Shown piece by piece: positions 26,083 to 34,358 of a stretch of 64,000 nt of DNA. Below the pieces are notes generated by a model. The model was given only the letters and a program-made list of their open reading frames with translations, ran no database searches and was not told where the DNA came from. The stretch is from Anaerolineales bacterium (GTDB lineage: Bacteria > Chloroflexota > Anaerolineae > Anaerolineales > Villigracilaceae). The position numbers and the translations under genes are program-made. Every line of letters starts with the position of its first letter. Within the stretch, counting starts at the first letter, position 1. The stretch covers positions 4,280,714-4,344,713 of the forward strand of contig CP129480.1 of the NCBI GenBank assembly GCA_030583885.1, given 5' to 3'.

Positions 26083-27444
26083 CTATCCCTTCCCGAACCA
26101 GCCGCGCTTTTTGGGAGCGTTCGGCAATAACCCAATCCGGGATGCGCCTTCACGCACCGCTGGTACAAAATGGGAGGCAAAGCCAAGTAATGAATCAGCG
26201 AACGGTCCGAGCTCCTCCAACTTCTCTTTCTTGTACCGCCAGATCAAAACATCCTCACGCCGATCCGAGTTCACAGCTTGGGCAGCGAGGCGTGGATCGA
26301 CAATCGGAATGATGCCATTGGGGATTAATGCCAGTTCGATCTTGTCTTCACTTAGCGCTTGTTGCAACATCTTATGCGCCGCCTTGAAGCCATCGCCAAC
26401 CACCTGGTTGTAGCATAGCTTGACGCGGCTGCCGACGAATTCATGCGCGCTGCCCTTGCCGACCACACTTGCCAGTGAGTTGATCATCCTTGCGATCCAG
26501 CGGCGCGTTTCTGCAAGATCGGGAATTTCCGGCTTGATCACAATCGCAATGCCTTCGGCGGCTTTCAAGGCGGCACGATGCACGACATGCGCAGGATTGA
26601 TGCCCACATCCATGATGACCACACCACCTGCGGCGACACCAGCTTCATACAATCCTTGAATGACTTCCGCGACCTTGGCTTCCTGTTGCAGGACTTCATC
26701 GCCCAGATCATCGGTAATGAGACCGGGCAGGACTCGCAGGGTCGGCAGGTTTTCCAACGGGGTAAATGCATTCAGATACGCCGCACCGGATGCCACATCA
26801 CTCATGACTCCTTTACTGGCTTTGGCGATCTCACGCCGTAACAAGCCAATCATGGTGGTATTGACCCGCTCCATGCGCATGTGATATTGGAGCGCACCGG
26901 CGTTGCCATCGGCATCCACAAGATAAGTCGTAATTCCGCTGAGGGCTAATGCAACCGCAAGATTGACTGCCACAGTGGTCTTACCCGTGCCACCTTTTGG
27001 TGAAGTAATGGCAATCTTTCTCACCGCCATCCCGGATTGAATGCGAGCTGACATATCACTGCCAAGCACCGCTCTGCGATACTGATCGTCCGCCGCGAGA
27101 TTGCCGGCATCTGCCCTACGCATCTCTTCATACAACTTATTGATATCCACATCCGAGGGTGGATAGGCAATCGAAGGCACGCCCACACCATTCGCCCAAG
27201 ACGCCATGCCATCGCCGACCCCAGCGACCACGAAGATCAGTTTGCCACGTTCAGCAGCCTTGACCAGACTCTCCGGCGAGACCGAAGACTCAGGCGAGAC
27301 CACCACCAGGGCACGGAAATCGAACAGATCAATATGCTGCGGGGTAAAGGCTGCGATCTGAGCGATAACAGAATGACCTTGTTCTGCGAGCTGCATGTTC
27401 AAACGCGAGGTGACTGTCCCTGCACCGAGTAACAATACTTGCAT
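26083..27444 (-). CDS. CpaE/TadZ-like ParA-family ATPase
   Basis: A 453-residue protein with an N-terminal receiver-like domain (MQVLLLGAGTVTSRLNM...) followed by a deviant Walker A P-loop (ITSPKGGTGKTTVA, around residue 150) of the MinD/ParA type. CpaE/TadZ proteins localise Tad-type machines. The start at 27444 shares one base with the stop of the SAF-domain gene (TAATG). The longer frame to 27504 is rejected. No MinD-type membrane helix is evident at the C-terminus, which ends in a basic region. Confidence 0.88.
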   Translation of the reverse strand: MQVLLLGAGTVTSRLNMQLAEQGHSVIAQIAAFTPQHIDLFDFRALVVVSPESSVSPESLVKAAERGKLIFVVAGVGDGMASWANGVGVPSIAYPPSDVDINKLYEEMRRADAGNLAADDQYRRAVLGSDMSARIQSGMAVRKIAITSPKGGTGKTTVAVNLAVALALSGITTYLVDADGNAGALQYHMRMERVNTTMIGLLRREIAKASKGVMSDVASGAAYLNAFTPLENLPTLRVLPGLITDDLGDEVLQQEAKVAEVIQGLYEAGVAAGGVVIMDVGINPAHVVHRAALKAAEGIAIVIKPEIPDLAETRRWIARMINSLASVVGKGSAHEFVGSRVKLCYNQVVGDGFKAAHKMLQQALSEDKIELALIPNGIIPIVDPRLAAQAVNSDRREDVLIWRYKKEKLEELGPFADSLLGFASHFVPAVREGASRIGLLPNAPKKRGWFGKG

Positions 27445-28349
27445 TACTGTCCTCCTCCCAGGACTTCTTCGCGATCCTGTTTGAACAAGTCTTCGAAGTC
27501 CCAATAGGTAAAGCCGGCGCTTGGTACCTCATCACCACGTGCCATGAGTGAGACCACCAAACGATCTCCCTGCTGCAGGGCAAGTGATAACACTTCGCGA
27601 CTTTCATTCGGCACGAGCAGGATCAACATCTTTGGCTGGGTATCCAGATTGAAGGAACCACTGTCTTCAGAGGACTCTGTTTGTTGTGGCAGTCCCTGTA
27701 CCGCGATCACACGCACACCCATCGGGAACAGATCCTTGGCAAGCGGCGGGAAGGAACGGTTGATGGCATCTGCCTGTTCCAACTCAAGCGGGGAGGGTTG
27801 AATGGTTGGTTCCACATATCCCGGATCAATGACGAGTTCCGGCATCGGGGTCGGTGTGCTCATTTGTTGGGGGCGGGTGCTGATCACGACCGTCACGCCG
27901 ATCAGGTCGCCGGGCAGGAAGGCTTCTGCATCGGGCGATACCAAATTCATCGCGTCCAATGGCAGGGGGAACAAACTATGTCCGGGGAATTGAGCCAACA
28001 CAGCCGAGAGCCTTGTGCCTTCTGCCGCCTGTGCCAAAATCGCCGAACGAAAGATAGGTTGTCCATTGAAGATGGGTTGAGCCACCACACCGCCGACCAC
28101 ACCGGTCACTTCCTCACCGGGAATGTATAAACTTGCGTTGTCATCCTGAAAGACGGTCTTGACCGCCAGGTCATTTGCCATAATGACGTCGCCGATGTTT
28201 AAGTCACGCGTGGCGGATAACACAGAAATGGTAGGCGGCTTTTGTGCCGCACCGAGGGCATTGAGGGCGATGAACGCCACCAAAAAAATTCCAACTGACA
28301 CGCCCAGCACCACCAGGTTCACGCCGGTTGAGGCAATACGTTTCAACAT
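27444..28349 (-). CDS. CpaB/RcpC-like SAF-domain protein
   Basis: A 301-residue protein with an N-terminal membrane helix (about residues 7-28) and a SAF domain (ATRDLNIGDVIMANDLAVKTV and the following AQPIFNGQPIF), as in CpaB/RcpC of Tad pilus systems. A Pro-rich linker and a second beta-rich domain follow. I take the ATG at 28349 (MLKRIAST), which overlaps the preceding stop by 7 bases; 28367 is also possible. Presumably it is extracytoplasmic and guides pilin or channel assembly. Confidence 0.82.
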   Translation of the reverse strand: MLKRIASTGVNLVVLGVSVGIFLVAFIALNALGAAQKPPTISVLSATRDLNIGDVIMANDLAVKTVFQDDNASLYIPGEEVTGVVGGVVAQPIFNGQPIFRSAILAQAAEGTRLSAVLAQFPGHSLFPLPLDAMNLVSPDAEAFLPGDLIGVTVVISTRPQQMSTPTPMPELVIDPGYVEPTIQPSPLELEQADAINRSFPPLAKDLFPMGVRVIAVQGLPQQTESSEDSGSFNLDTQPKMLILLVPNESREVLSLALQQGDRLVVSLMARGDEVPSAGFTYWDFEDLFKQDREEVLGGGQ

Positions 28350-28912
28350 GTTTCTTCTTTTCTCCATTCGTTGTTTTTTTCAAAAGCCTGCCGTAAGGCA
28401 GGGGTTTCTTCAATGATCTCTTCGAGTCGTTCGAGTGTCTGTCGCATCAATCCATACAAAGTCAGCATGACGAAATCCGTTTTGATGTGATCCGATTTGA
28501 ATACCTGCTGATGGGTCTCTGCCACGGAGCGCACGACCTGCATCACGTCCGCATCTGCCAGCGCCTCCGCCGACAGGCGCGGCATATCCGGAAAGCACTC
28601 CTGGATCAAATCCGCCACTTCCTGTCCAATGGATGCAGAGTGGTTCTGTGCAGGTAGTTCTGTTTCAGGTTGTGTAGGAGGGGCGAGCAGGTCTGCAACA
28701 GAAGTCTGCGGGTCGGCGCGTAATTGTTCAATGGCACGCGGCAATCGCTTGAGCCCGGCTTGAACGGCTTCCAGCAAACGAGTCTGTGCCTGTGGGGAAA
28801 GCGCTGCCACGGCTTCGATGTTGCGCACGGAAACATGTGGACGAAGCCCCTCAGGCATTGACTCCAACAACCGTTGCCGGCGTTCCTGTTTGGACTGGTA
28901 CGACTCACTCAT
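28343..28912 (-). CDS. Helical protein of unknown function, first gene of conjugation-like operon
   Basis: A 189-residue soluble, mainly helical protein (Gln/Glu/Leu-rich, with TRLLEAVQAGLKRLPRAIEQL and RQTLERLEEIIEE). It overlaps the SAF-domain gene by 7 bases and heads the operon. The start is the ATG at 28912; no strong ribosome site is visible. No family was recognised. Confidence 0.75.
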   Translation of the reverse strand: MSESYQSKQERRQRLLESMPEGLRPHVSVRNIEAVAALSPQAQTRLLEAVQAGLKRLPRAIEQLRADPQTSVADLLAPPTQPETELPAQNHSASIGQEVADLIQECFPDMPRLSAEALADADVMQVVRSVAETHQQVFKSDHIKTDFVMLTLYGLMRQTLERLEEIIEETPALRQAFEKNNEWRKEETC

Positions 28913-28973
28913 GGGCGTGACTATACTGTTCAGGAGGACAAGGTGGGTTGCATGTGTCGCTTACCGTTCCCAC

Positions 28974-29008
28974 AAAAATACGCCCGGTTCACGACCGGGC
29001 GTATTTTT
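28974..29008. terminator. Bidirectional intrinsic terminator
   Basis: A perfect 15-bp stem (AAAAATACGCCCGGT with its complement) around a TCACG loop, with T tracts on both strands. It separates the lectin-like gene from the conjugation-like operon. Confidence 0.9.
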
Positions 29009-29021
29009 CATTACGTGATTT

Positions 29022-29963
29022 TTACTTCACTTCTTCATAGATACGAATGTCATCCAGATGAAACTCCTTGTTCCCACCCTCCTGGAAACCCAACTCAAGA
29101 ACCGTTGCAATCTGCCACCATCGCTGCGGCTGGGTGTTCACCAGATAATTGTCGCTCCAGACCTGGATCTCCAGCGGTCCAAATGCCGGCATCGTCATCC
29201 GACACAGATCCGACCCATCCACCGACACGGTTCCCGTCCATTTGATCCGGCTGACTTGATGCAGGCGGATTTGATAGGTGTGCCATACTTCCGGGTCCAC
29301 ATTCAAGGCTTGGACCTCGACGGGTGCCCAATTCAACGCCAGATAACAAATCGGACCATTGATCCCGTTGACTGTGGACTCGCTGCCGATCACAGAGAAA
29401 CCGAACATATCGAATGGCAGGGCAAACATTCCATCTGCCTGAAGTGTTCCGACCGGCTGTAGAATGACACCTGCCGTTCCATAAAAATTCTCATCCACCC
29501 TGCTTTTGAACTCCACAACCACATCGCTCGAAGGAGTGGGTTGAAACCCGTTGCCGCCAATCAACGTGACATTGTTGTATTGCCCGCTGGAAGGTTCCTG
29601 CCATTTCGAGCTTTCGGTTTCAAACTTCGGATCCTGCACATGCCGGAGGGTGAGTTGATGATCGATCTCCATTTCCGCTGCGTGCCAGGCGGTTTCATTG
29701 GAGACCTGACCGGCGCCATTGATGATCGTGAAATCCCAAAATGCCGTGGAAAGACCCTCCTCGAAATCCTCAGTGAGTGGCGCAGGATTTTCAAAATCAT
29801 CCGGTGCATCTCCCGCCAGCTTCGCAAGCCGCTGGGTTTCATTCCGGACTGTCCAGGCGGAAACCAACTGCTGAAAGTTAAGTCCAGCGAATAAAACTGC
29901 CGGCGTCAAAACCAGAAGCACGATCCATGTAAAGCGTTTTTTCCATTCTTGTTTGGTGTCCAT
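29022..29963 (-). CDS. Exported LamG/concanavalin-like beta-sandwich protein
   Basis: A 313-residue protein with an N-terminal membrane anchor or signal (about residues 11-30). The rest is beta-rich with the outline of a laminin-G/concanavalin-type lectin fold (VVEFKSRVDENFYGTAGVIL, WHTYQIRLHQVSRI, FHLDDIRIYEE at the end). An AAAGGAT ribosome site precedes the ATG. It is followed by the terminator at 28974 and may be the first minus-strand gene of the element. The ligand is unknown. Confidence 0.8.
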   Translation of the reverse strand: MDTKQEWKKRFTWIVLLVLTPAVLFAGLNFQQLVSAWTVRNETQRLAKLAGDAPDDFENPAPLTEDFEEGLSTAFWDFTIINGAGQVSNETAWHAAEMEIDHQLTLRHVQDPKFETESSKWQEPSSGQYNNVTLIGGNGFQPTPSSDVVVEFKSRVDENFYGTAGVILQPVGTLQADGMFALPFDMFGFSVIGSESTVNGINGPICYLALNWAPVEVQALNVDPEVWHTYQIRLHQVSRIKWTGTVSVDGSDLCRMTMPAFGPLEIQVWSDNYLVNTQPQRWWQIATVLELGFQEGGNKEFHLDDIRIYEEVK

Positions 29964-30187
29964 TTCGTATCCTTTTTCGTTTTTGCGCGATGATACGAAA
30001 GGCTGTCAGGGGGTATGAGGAACGTGTCGCCTCCGAATAACCCCCGGAAAGGGAATTATTGATGTGTCCGATGGCATCCTGTGGTTGCAATTCCCGGTCC
30101 CCACACACAAGTTCACCCGTAGGGAATAGGGGCGTTTTTACAGGTCGCACAATGATATGCAAGGGGAATATCTGCCGCCTACGTGCT
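29964..30187. other. Divergent intergenic region
   Basis: The divergent gap between the minus-strand and plus-strand arms of the element. I see no gene in it. It contains short G/C inverted patches (CCCCCGG, GGGGGT), and its right end runs into the promoter at 30188. It would be a natural place for an origin or operators, but no repeats typical of these are evident. Confidence 0.4.
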
Positions 30188-30215
30188 TTGACAGTTTTCT
30201 CAAACTCCATATAAT
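30188..30215 (+). promoter_or_regulatory. Consensus sigma70-type promoter for plus-strand operon
   Basis: TTGACA at 30188-30193 and TATAAT at 30210-30215 are separated by 16 bases. Both hexamers match the consensus exactly. It points into the long leader before the primase/SSB/clamp operon. Confidence 0.75.
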
Positions 30216-30373
30216 CCGCACTGTTCCTATTTTCCACAATCCATCCCTCTCTTCAAGAAGCCTGGCAAACCGCCGGGCTTCTGCTGTTGTATCCAATCCC
30301 CACCATCCATTCAACGAAAGGAGCCCAAATTCAACATCCCCAAATCAATTCACCCGTATCATCCACTTTCCCC

Positions 30374-30556
30374 ATGTACGAAACAGACTTGTTTGGAAAT
30401 TTGCATGAACTCACTGAAAGAAATAACAAACGCTTGGAAAATGGGAACCCATTAGAACAGGTTCAACCGTCCCCAACAAGCCCTATGTCAATACCGACAC
30501 ACATCATGGTTTTCATGGGTGTGTCGGTATCAAAAGTTCTCTTGAAACCCTTATAG
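30374..30556 (+). CDS. Possible leader ORF (60 aa)
   Basis: Starts MYETDLFGNLHELTERNNKR and ends LLKPL. The N-terminal half looks protein-like, while the C-terminal part is the coding side of the 30491-30530 hairpin. There is no ribosome site near the ATG. It could be a regulatory upstream ORF of the leader or a spurious frame. Confidence 0.3.
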   Translation: MYETDLFGNLHELTERNNKRLENGNPLEQVQPSPTSPMSIPTHIMVFMGVSVSKVLLKPL

Positions 30557-30601
30557 GAGGCAGATCGAACCAACCCCAAAACTGAATACTCCCCTCAACA
30601 C

Positions 30602-30649
30602 AAACGGGCGTTGTGCATGGACTTCCCATGCCAACGCCCGTTTTCGTTT
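30602..30649 (+). terminator. Terminator-like hairpin in leader
   Basis: A 10-bp outer stem (AACGGGCGTT) and 6-bp inner stem (GCATGG/CCATGC), followed by TTTTCGTTT. It would stop transcription from the 30188 promoter unless it is read through. Confidence 0.7.
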
Positions 30650-30762
30650 CTTACCCCACTAACGTGGGGCACAAGACAGCGAGGACTCGCCGGGGTGAGA
30701 GGCCCGGCAGATAAAAAGTGAAACCGCCCAGTTAGTGGCTGGACGGTTTCGAGGTACTGAAA

Positions 30763-30993
30763 ATGTACAAGCCCGATCATATCACAACCGTAAAAACCGT
30801 CAAGATTTACGCGCCTTTTCCGCTCCCAGCCAATGAACGCATGGTGATCGTAAATGGCAAGGCGATCAACGTCGCCGCCTCCGCCGGACGACAGCAAGGG
30901 GACTACCTGTATACCGCCGACGTTACACTGCTGCACGAAGATGCAGCCGTGTATACCACCGCGCCCAGTTGGGCCAGCGTGGAGGTGGAATGA
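30763..30993 (+). CDS. Small hypothetical protein
   Basis: A 76-residue protein, all beta-like in composition (MVIVNGKAINVAASAG, YLYTADVTLLHED), the first firm gene after the leader. No family was recognised. It may be an element-specific structural or regulatory protein. Confidence 0.6.
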   Translation: MYKPDHITTVKTVKIYAPFPLPANERMVIVNGKAINVAASAGRQQGDYLYTADVTLLHEDAAVYTTAPSWASVEVE

Positions 30994-31074
30994 GCCGAAA
31001 TGCTGGACTGCGCGGATGCGTGATCATGCCTTCTCCCTGGGACTATTTAATCCATCCAAACAAGGAGATAGATC

Positions 31075-31182
31075 ATGAGAACCTTCGCAATGCTTCTCAT
31101 CCTGGTCGCCATCGCCGCCAGCCAGCCTCATCACTGGCTCACGGTCCTTATGGCTGCCATCGCACACTGTATCGGCAAATAG
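31075..31182 (+). CDS. Small hydrophobic peptide (35 aa)
   Basis: Starts MRTFAMLLILVAIAASQPHH and ends AAIAHCIGK, with AAGGAGATAG positioned before the ATG. It has one or two hydrophobic stretches. The good ribosome site and its position in a tightly packed operon support translation. The function is unknown. Confidence 0.55.
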   Translation: MRTFAMLLILVAIAASQPHHWLTVLMAAIAHCIGK

Positions 31183-31212
31183 TCAGACGAAAAGGAGGTC
31201 GCAGAAAAGCAC

Positions 31213-32223
31213 ATGGAAAACATCCTGTCCGCCGCCGAAGAAATTTTGGGAACGGCGGTTCGAGTGGAGGATCATCGCAATTGGGCCATCTTCTGGTGTC
31301 CCTTCCATAACGACGCGAGTCGGGAAGGGGAGGGTGGGCAACCCAATTTCGGTGTCAATCTGCAGAGCGGATACTGGAAGTGTCTGCGCTGTGGCGCCAG
31401 TGGCGGTTCGTTGAAGTCATTACAAAAAAAGCTGGGTCAGGTCCCACAAGGGGATGCCAAATGGAAGCCAAGTGTATCGGCAACCACACCGACACGCCCC
31501 AAACGCCCGCCGACACAGGTGCAGTTGCTCGATGAAGCCGTGTCGGAAGCGCGTTCCATCGTCCAACGTTCGCCTGCCTGGGATTATCTGGCAGGGCGCG
31601 GCGTGACGCCCTATACCGCATTGGTCTACGGGCTAGGCTATGGCATTCCTATTCCACGGGTTCATCGCGAGATCATTGAAGCCGCAAAACAATCGATGAT
31701 GGTGCGCCGTGATGGGATCTGGTTGTGGGCCGGCGGTGTGGTGTATGCAGATCCGCCGACACAGCCAGCCGTGATGAACGTGCGCTATATCCCGGAGGAA
31801 CAACTTCCCAAAGGCACACGCAACTTCACGCCGATCAAGAATCACAAGACCTGGGGCAACCGTGTTCAACCTCTGGGAGGCTGGCGCATCACCAATAGCA
31901 CACGCACGTTGATTGTGCTGGAAGGGCTGTTCGATATGCTTATCACCGCCCAAAAACTTCATCAGCTTGGACGCGAAACCGACACGGTTGCGGTCTACAC
32001 CAACGGCGCCAGTCCCTCCGCCAAAATGCACCAGTGGTTCCGCGAACATCCGCAGTACGACTATCTTTTACTGCGTGACCCAGATAAAGCTGGTGTCGAA
32101 TGGGCGCAAAGTGTATCGGCATCCATCCGACACGGCGGTGCGAAAGTACGCACCCTGCGACCTCCCGATCAACTGGACCCCGACGAAGCCATCCTAAGTG
32201 GATGGTGGCCGTCCATTCTGTAA
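31213..32223 (+). CDS. DNA primase-like protein (CHC2 zinc finger + Toprim)
   Basis: A 336-residue protein. The N-terminus has a CHC2-type zinc finger (CPFH...CLRC with the following GASGGSL, about residues 29-62). The C-terminal half has Toprim features (VLEGLFDML around 230 and LLLRDPDKAGVEWA around 290). It is shorter than chromosomal DnaG, lacking the helicase-binding domain, and resembles element-encoded primases. It probably primes the strand complementary to transferred single-stranded DNA. An AAAGGAGG site lies upstream. Confidence 0.85.
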   Translation: MENILSAAEEILGTAVRVEDHRNWAIFWCPFHNDASREGEGGQPNFGVNLQSGYWKCLRCGASGGSLKSLQKKLGQVPQGDAKWKPSVSATTPTRPKRPPTQVQLLDEAVSEARSIVQRSPAWDYLAGRGVTPYTALVYGLGYGIPIPRVHREIIEAAKQSMMVRRDGIWLWAGGVVYADPPTQPAVMNVRYIPEEQLPKGTRNFTPIKNHKTWGNRVQPLGGWRITNSTRTLIVLEGLFDMLITAQKLHQLGRETDTVAVYTNGASPSAKMHQWFREHPQYDYLLLRDPDKAGVEWAQSVSASIRHGGAKVRTLRPPDQLDPDEAILSGWWPSIL

Positions 32224-32245
32224 ATTCAAATGCAACCATTCCCTG

Positions 32246-32287
32246 AATCGGGGAGCGATGAAACATCGCTCCCCGATTTTCATTTTC
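32246..32287 (+). terminator. Terminator-like hairpin after primase gene
   Basis: A perfect 15-bp stem (AATCGGGGAGCGATG) with an AAA loop, followed by a TTTTC-ATTTTCC tract. The next gene begins only 17 bases later in the same direction. Confidence 0.8.
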
Positions 32288-32303
32288 CTAAGGAGAAAAC
32301 AAA

Positions 32304-32444
32304 ATGTCTGCTCTTACCATCTTCGCTTCCATCATCGCCACCTTGATCCTGATCTGGGCGGTCTGGTTCGTTATCCGACTCATTCAATACATTGCCTCCG
32401 GCGAGTATGAGGTGGACCAGCGCCTGCACGACATCTGCAAGTAA
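32304..32444 (+). CDS. Small membrane protein (46 aa)
   Basis: Starts MSALTIFASIIATLILIWAV after an AAGGAGAAAAC ribosome site. One membrane helix is followed by an acidic, basic-ended tail (SGEYEVDQRLHDICK). It lies between the primase and ssb genes. The function is unknown. Confidence 0.7.
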   Translation: MSALTIFASIIATLILIWAVWFVIRLIQYIASGEYEVDQRLHDICK

Positions 32445-32478
32445 TTTCAAAAAACAAAATCAGAACAAGGAGACTCTC

Positions 32479-32889
32479 ATGTCAAAGCAATACAACAAAT
32501 CCGTGTTCGTCGGTCACCTCGGCGGTGAACCGGAAATGCGTTACACCCCATCAGGCACAGCCGTGACAACCTTCAATGTCGCGACCAATGACCAGTACAA
32601 CAATGAGAAGGGTGAGACCATCAAGATCACAACCTGGTTCCGTTGCACCGCCTGGGGCAAACTGGGCGAGGTCTGCAATCAGTACCTGAAAAAGGGCAGC
32701 AAGGTCCTGGTCGAAGGTCGTTTGACACCGGACAAAGCCACGGGTCGTCCACGCATCTGGGTTCGTCAGGATGGCACAGCGGCTGCGGATTATGAACTCA
32801 AAGTCTTGGAGATTCATTTCCTGGACAACAAGAACAATGAGCCTGCTGTCGCGCAAGCAGATACCGCTGAGGATGACATTCCGTACTAG
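32479..32889 (+). CDS. ssb: Single-stranded DNA-binding protein
   Basis: A 136-residue SSB with an OB fold (SVFVGHLGGEPEMRYTPSG, TTWFRCTAWGKLGE, KGSKVLVEGRL) and a short acidic C-terminal tail ending DDIPY, which resembles the partner-binding DDIPF tip. The start at 32479 has an AAGGAGACTC site; the frame upstream belongs to the preceding small gene. Element-borne SSBs protect incoming single-stranded DNA. Confidence 0.95.
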   Translation: MSKQYNKSVFVGHLGGEPEMRYTPSGTAVTTFNVATNDQYNNEKGETIKITTWFRCTAWGKLGEVCNQYLKKGSKVLVEGRLTPDKATGRPRIWVRQDGTAAADYELKVLEIHFLDNKNNEPAVAQADTAEDDIPY

Positions 32890-32903
32890 CCCATCAAATC
32901 ACA

Positions 32904-32937
32904 AGAGGCTGTCCTGTTGGGCAGCCTCTCGTTTTTT
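32904..32937 (+). terminator. Intrinsic terminator after ssb
   Basis: An 11-bp stem with one G-T pair and a TGTT loop (AGAGGCTG... with CAGCCTCT), followed by six T. It sits 15 bases beyond the ssb stop, inside a co-oriented gene series. Confidence 0.88.
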
Positions 32938-32949
32938 GGAGATCACTGA

Positions 32950-33120
32950 ATGAACGCTGAACAACTTCGCTCACTTTCCCGCGTCCTCGATTATCTCGCG
33001 CAGGACGAAGGATCCCACTTTGAAAATGCTTCGCCTGACGAACGCACGAACCACATTTACCTGGATGTCCTGATCCTGCAGGACTATCTGGAACAGCAAA
33101 AAGGAGAACCCAACCCATGA
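32950..33120 (+). CDS. Small acidic protein (56 aa) coupled to dnaN-like gene
   Basis: Starts MNAEQLRSLSRVLDYLAQDE and ends KGEPNP. It is helical and acidic. Its TGA overlaps the ATG of the beta-clamp gene (ATGA), a strong sign of coupled translation. The coupling suggests a clamp-associated or regulatory peptide, but no motif for clamp binding is visible. Confidence 0.65.
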   Translation: MNAEQLRSLSRVLDYLAQDEGSHFENASPDERTNHIYLDVLILQDYLEQQKGEPNP

Positions 33121-34286
33121 TCACAATTCAACAAGATCTGCTTCACTCGGCATTGAATGCCGTCACCCGCGCCAGCACGAAGAGCACCCTGATGGCAGCC
33201 TTTTCCCTCGTTCGATTGGATGTGCATACGGACGGCATCCTACACCTCTCCTGCTTCAACGGTGAGACCGCCGCGCGTTCCACTGTGAATGTGGATTGCA
33301 GTGAAGAACTATCCATCTGTGTGGACGCCGCCACCCTGAAAGCCGTAGTGGAGACTCTGGCGGGGCAGATCCGCCTGCATGTGGATGGGACTTCCCTGGT
33401 CATTCAACAGGGAAACTCCAATCGCACCAGTCTGCGCATTGTGGATGAACCCCTGCCGGTGATCGGTGAGGAAAGCATTCAAACGGTTGCCACGTTTTCG
33501 GGAACCATCTTCCGCAGTCTGATGCGTGCGCTACCCTTCGCCTCCACAGATGACTCACGTGCCGTCCTGCAAGTCGTTCACCTGATCCTCAACTCCGACA
33601 CAGTGATGGCCAAGACCGCCGATGGATATTCAGCGGGTCTTGTGCTGGAGAGCATCGAAGGTCCTACGGAACCAACCTCCGTATCTCTCCCTTTGAGCAG
33701 TGCGCGTCTGTTATCTACGTTGGTGGATGATCGCGACACGGTGTGCATGTGTACATCCGGTGAGAACCGTTACATTTTCCAGATCACCAACCCCAATGAC
33801 TCCAAAGATCTGACTCTGGCAACTGTCACTGCAGACGGCAACTTCCCGTCTGAGCAGATCAAGACCCTGATCGAGGATGCGCGAAAGAACGCTGTTGCCG
33901 TCCTTCAGATCCAGCAACCGAGCCTGATGCAATCCATTCGCATGGTCAATGCGATGGGGACCCAAAGCACTTTCATCAAGGCAATTAACGGCGTAGCCAA
34001 GATCGCGTCAGCGGAAACAGAGACCGGGCAAGGTCGCAACATTCTGGAAGGGACTGCCAGCGGTGAGGATGCCCAAGCCTGGTTGTCTGCCACCTTTTTG
34101 AAACGCGCGGTGGAAGCCTGCAAGGGTGAGCTGGTCATGCGTATCACGAATGGCACAAAGCCGATCCTGGTGGAAGCCGGCAGTTTCACGGCAGTCATCA
34201 TGCCGATGATGGTGGAAGGTAGCAAAGATCCATTCCCCGAAGATGAAGCCATCGCCATCAGCCTGCCTGAAATGGCAATGGCATAA
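33117..34286 (+). CDS. dnaN: DNA polymerase III beta-clamp homologue
   Basis: A 389-residue protein with three repeated clamp domains. It has the opening MITIQQDLLHSALNAVTRA..., the mid-region DGYSAGLVLESI, and a C-terminal part ending AVIMPMMV, which aligns with the conserved clamp end that closes with '..MPM(R)L'. Its length is close to that of chromosomal DnaN. A sliding clamp on a mobile element implies element-directed replication or repair. It is diverged from typical DnaN, so a specialised role is likely. Confidence 0.85.
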   Translation: MITIQQDLLHSALNAVTRASTKSTLMAAFSLVRLDVHTDGILHLSCFNGETAARSTVNVDCSEELSICVDAATLKAVVETLAGQIRLHVDGTSLVIQQGNSNRTSLRIVDEPLPVIGEESIQTVATFSGTIFRSLMRALPFASTDDSRAVLQVVHLILNSDTVMAKTADGYSAGLVLESIEGPTEPTSVSLPLSSARLLSTLVDDRDTVCMCTSGENRYIFQITNPNDSKDLTLATVTADGNFPSEQIKTLIEDARKNAVAVLQIQQPSLMQSIRMVNAMGTQSTFIKAINGVAKIASAETETGQGRNILEGTASGEDAQAWLSATFLKRAVEACKGELVMRITNGTKPILVEAGSFTAVIMPMMVEGSKDPFPEDEAIAISLPEMAMA

Positions 34287-34304
34287 CCGGAGAATCATTT
34301 CCAC

Positions 34305-34345
34305 ACAGACGGCATGGAGCCAATCGCTCCATGCCGTCTGTTATT
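34305..34345 (+). terminator. Terminator-like hairpin after dnaN
   Basis: A perfect 16-bp stem (ACAGACGGCATGGAGC) around a CAATC loop, then TTATTTCC. The radC ribosome site follows directly. Confidence 0.78.
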
Positions 34346-34358
34346 TCCAAGGAGTCCC

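Larger units (their letters stand above)
30222..30762 (+). ncRNA. Long structured 5' leader with six hairpins
   Basis: Between the promoter and the first firm start codon lie hairpins at 30256-30282 (11 bp), 30491-30530 (12 bp), 30602-30649 (10+6 bp with a T tract), 30654-30669 (6 bp), 30689-30708 (6 bp) and 30720-30750 (7+4 bp). A weak 60-codon ORF (30374-30556, MYETDLFGNLHELTERN...) lies inside without a ribosome site. The leader could be an attenuator, an antitermination RNA or an entry/replication signal. The function is not shown by the sequence. Confidence 0.55.
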
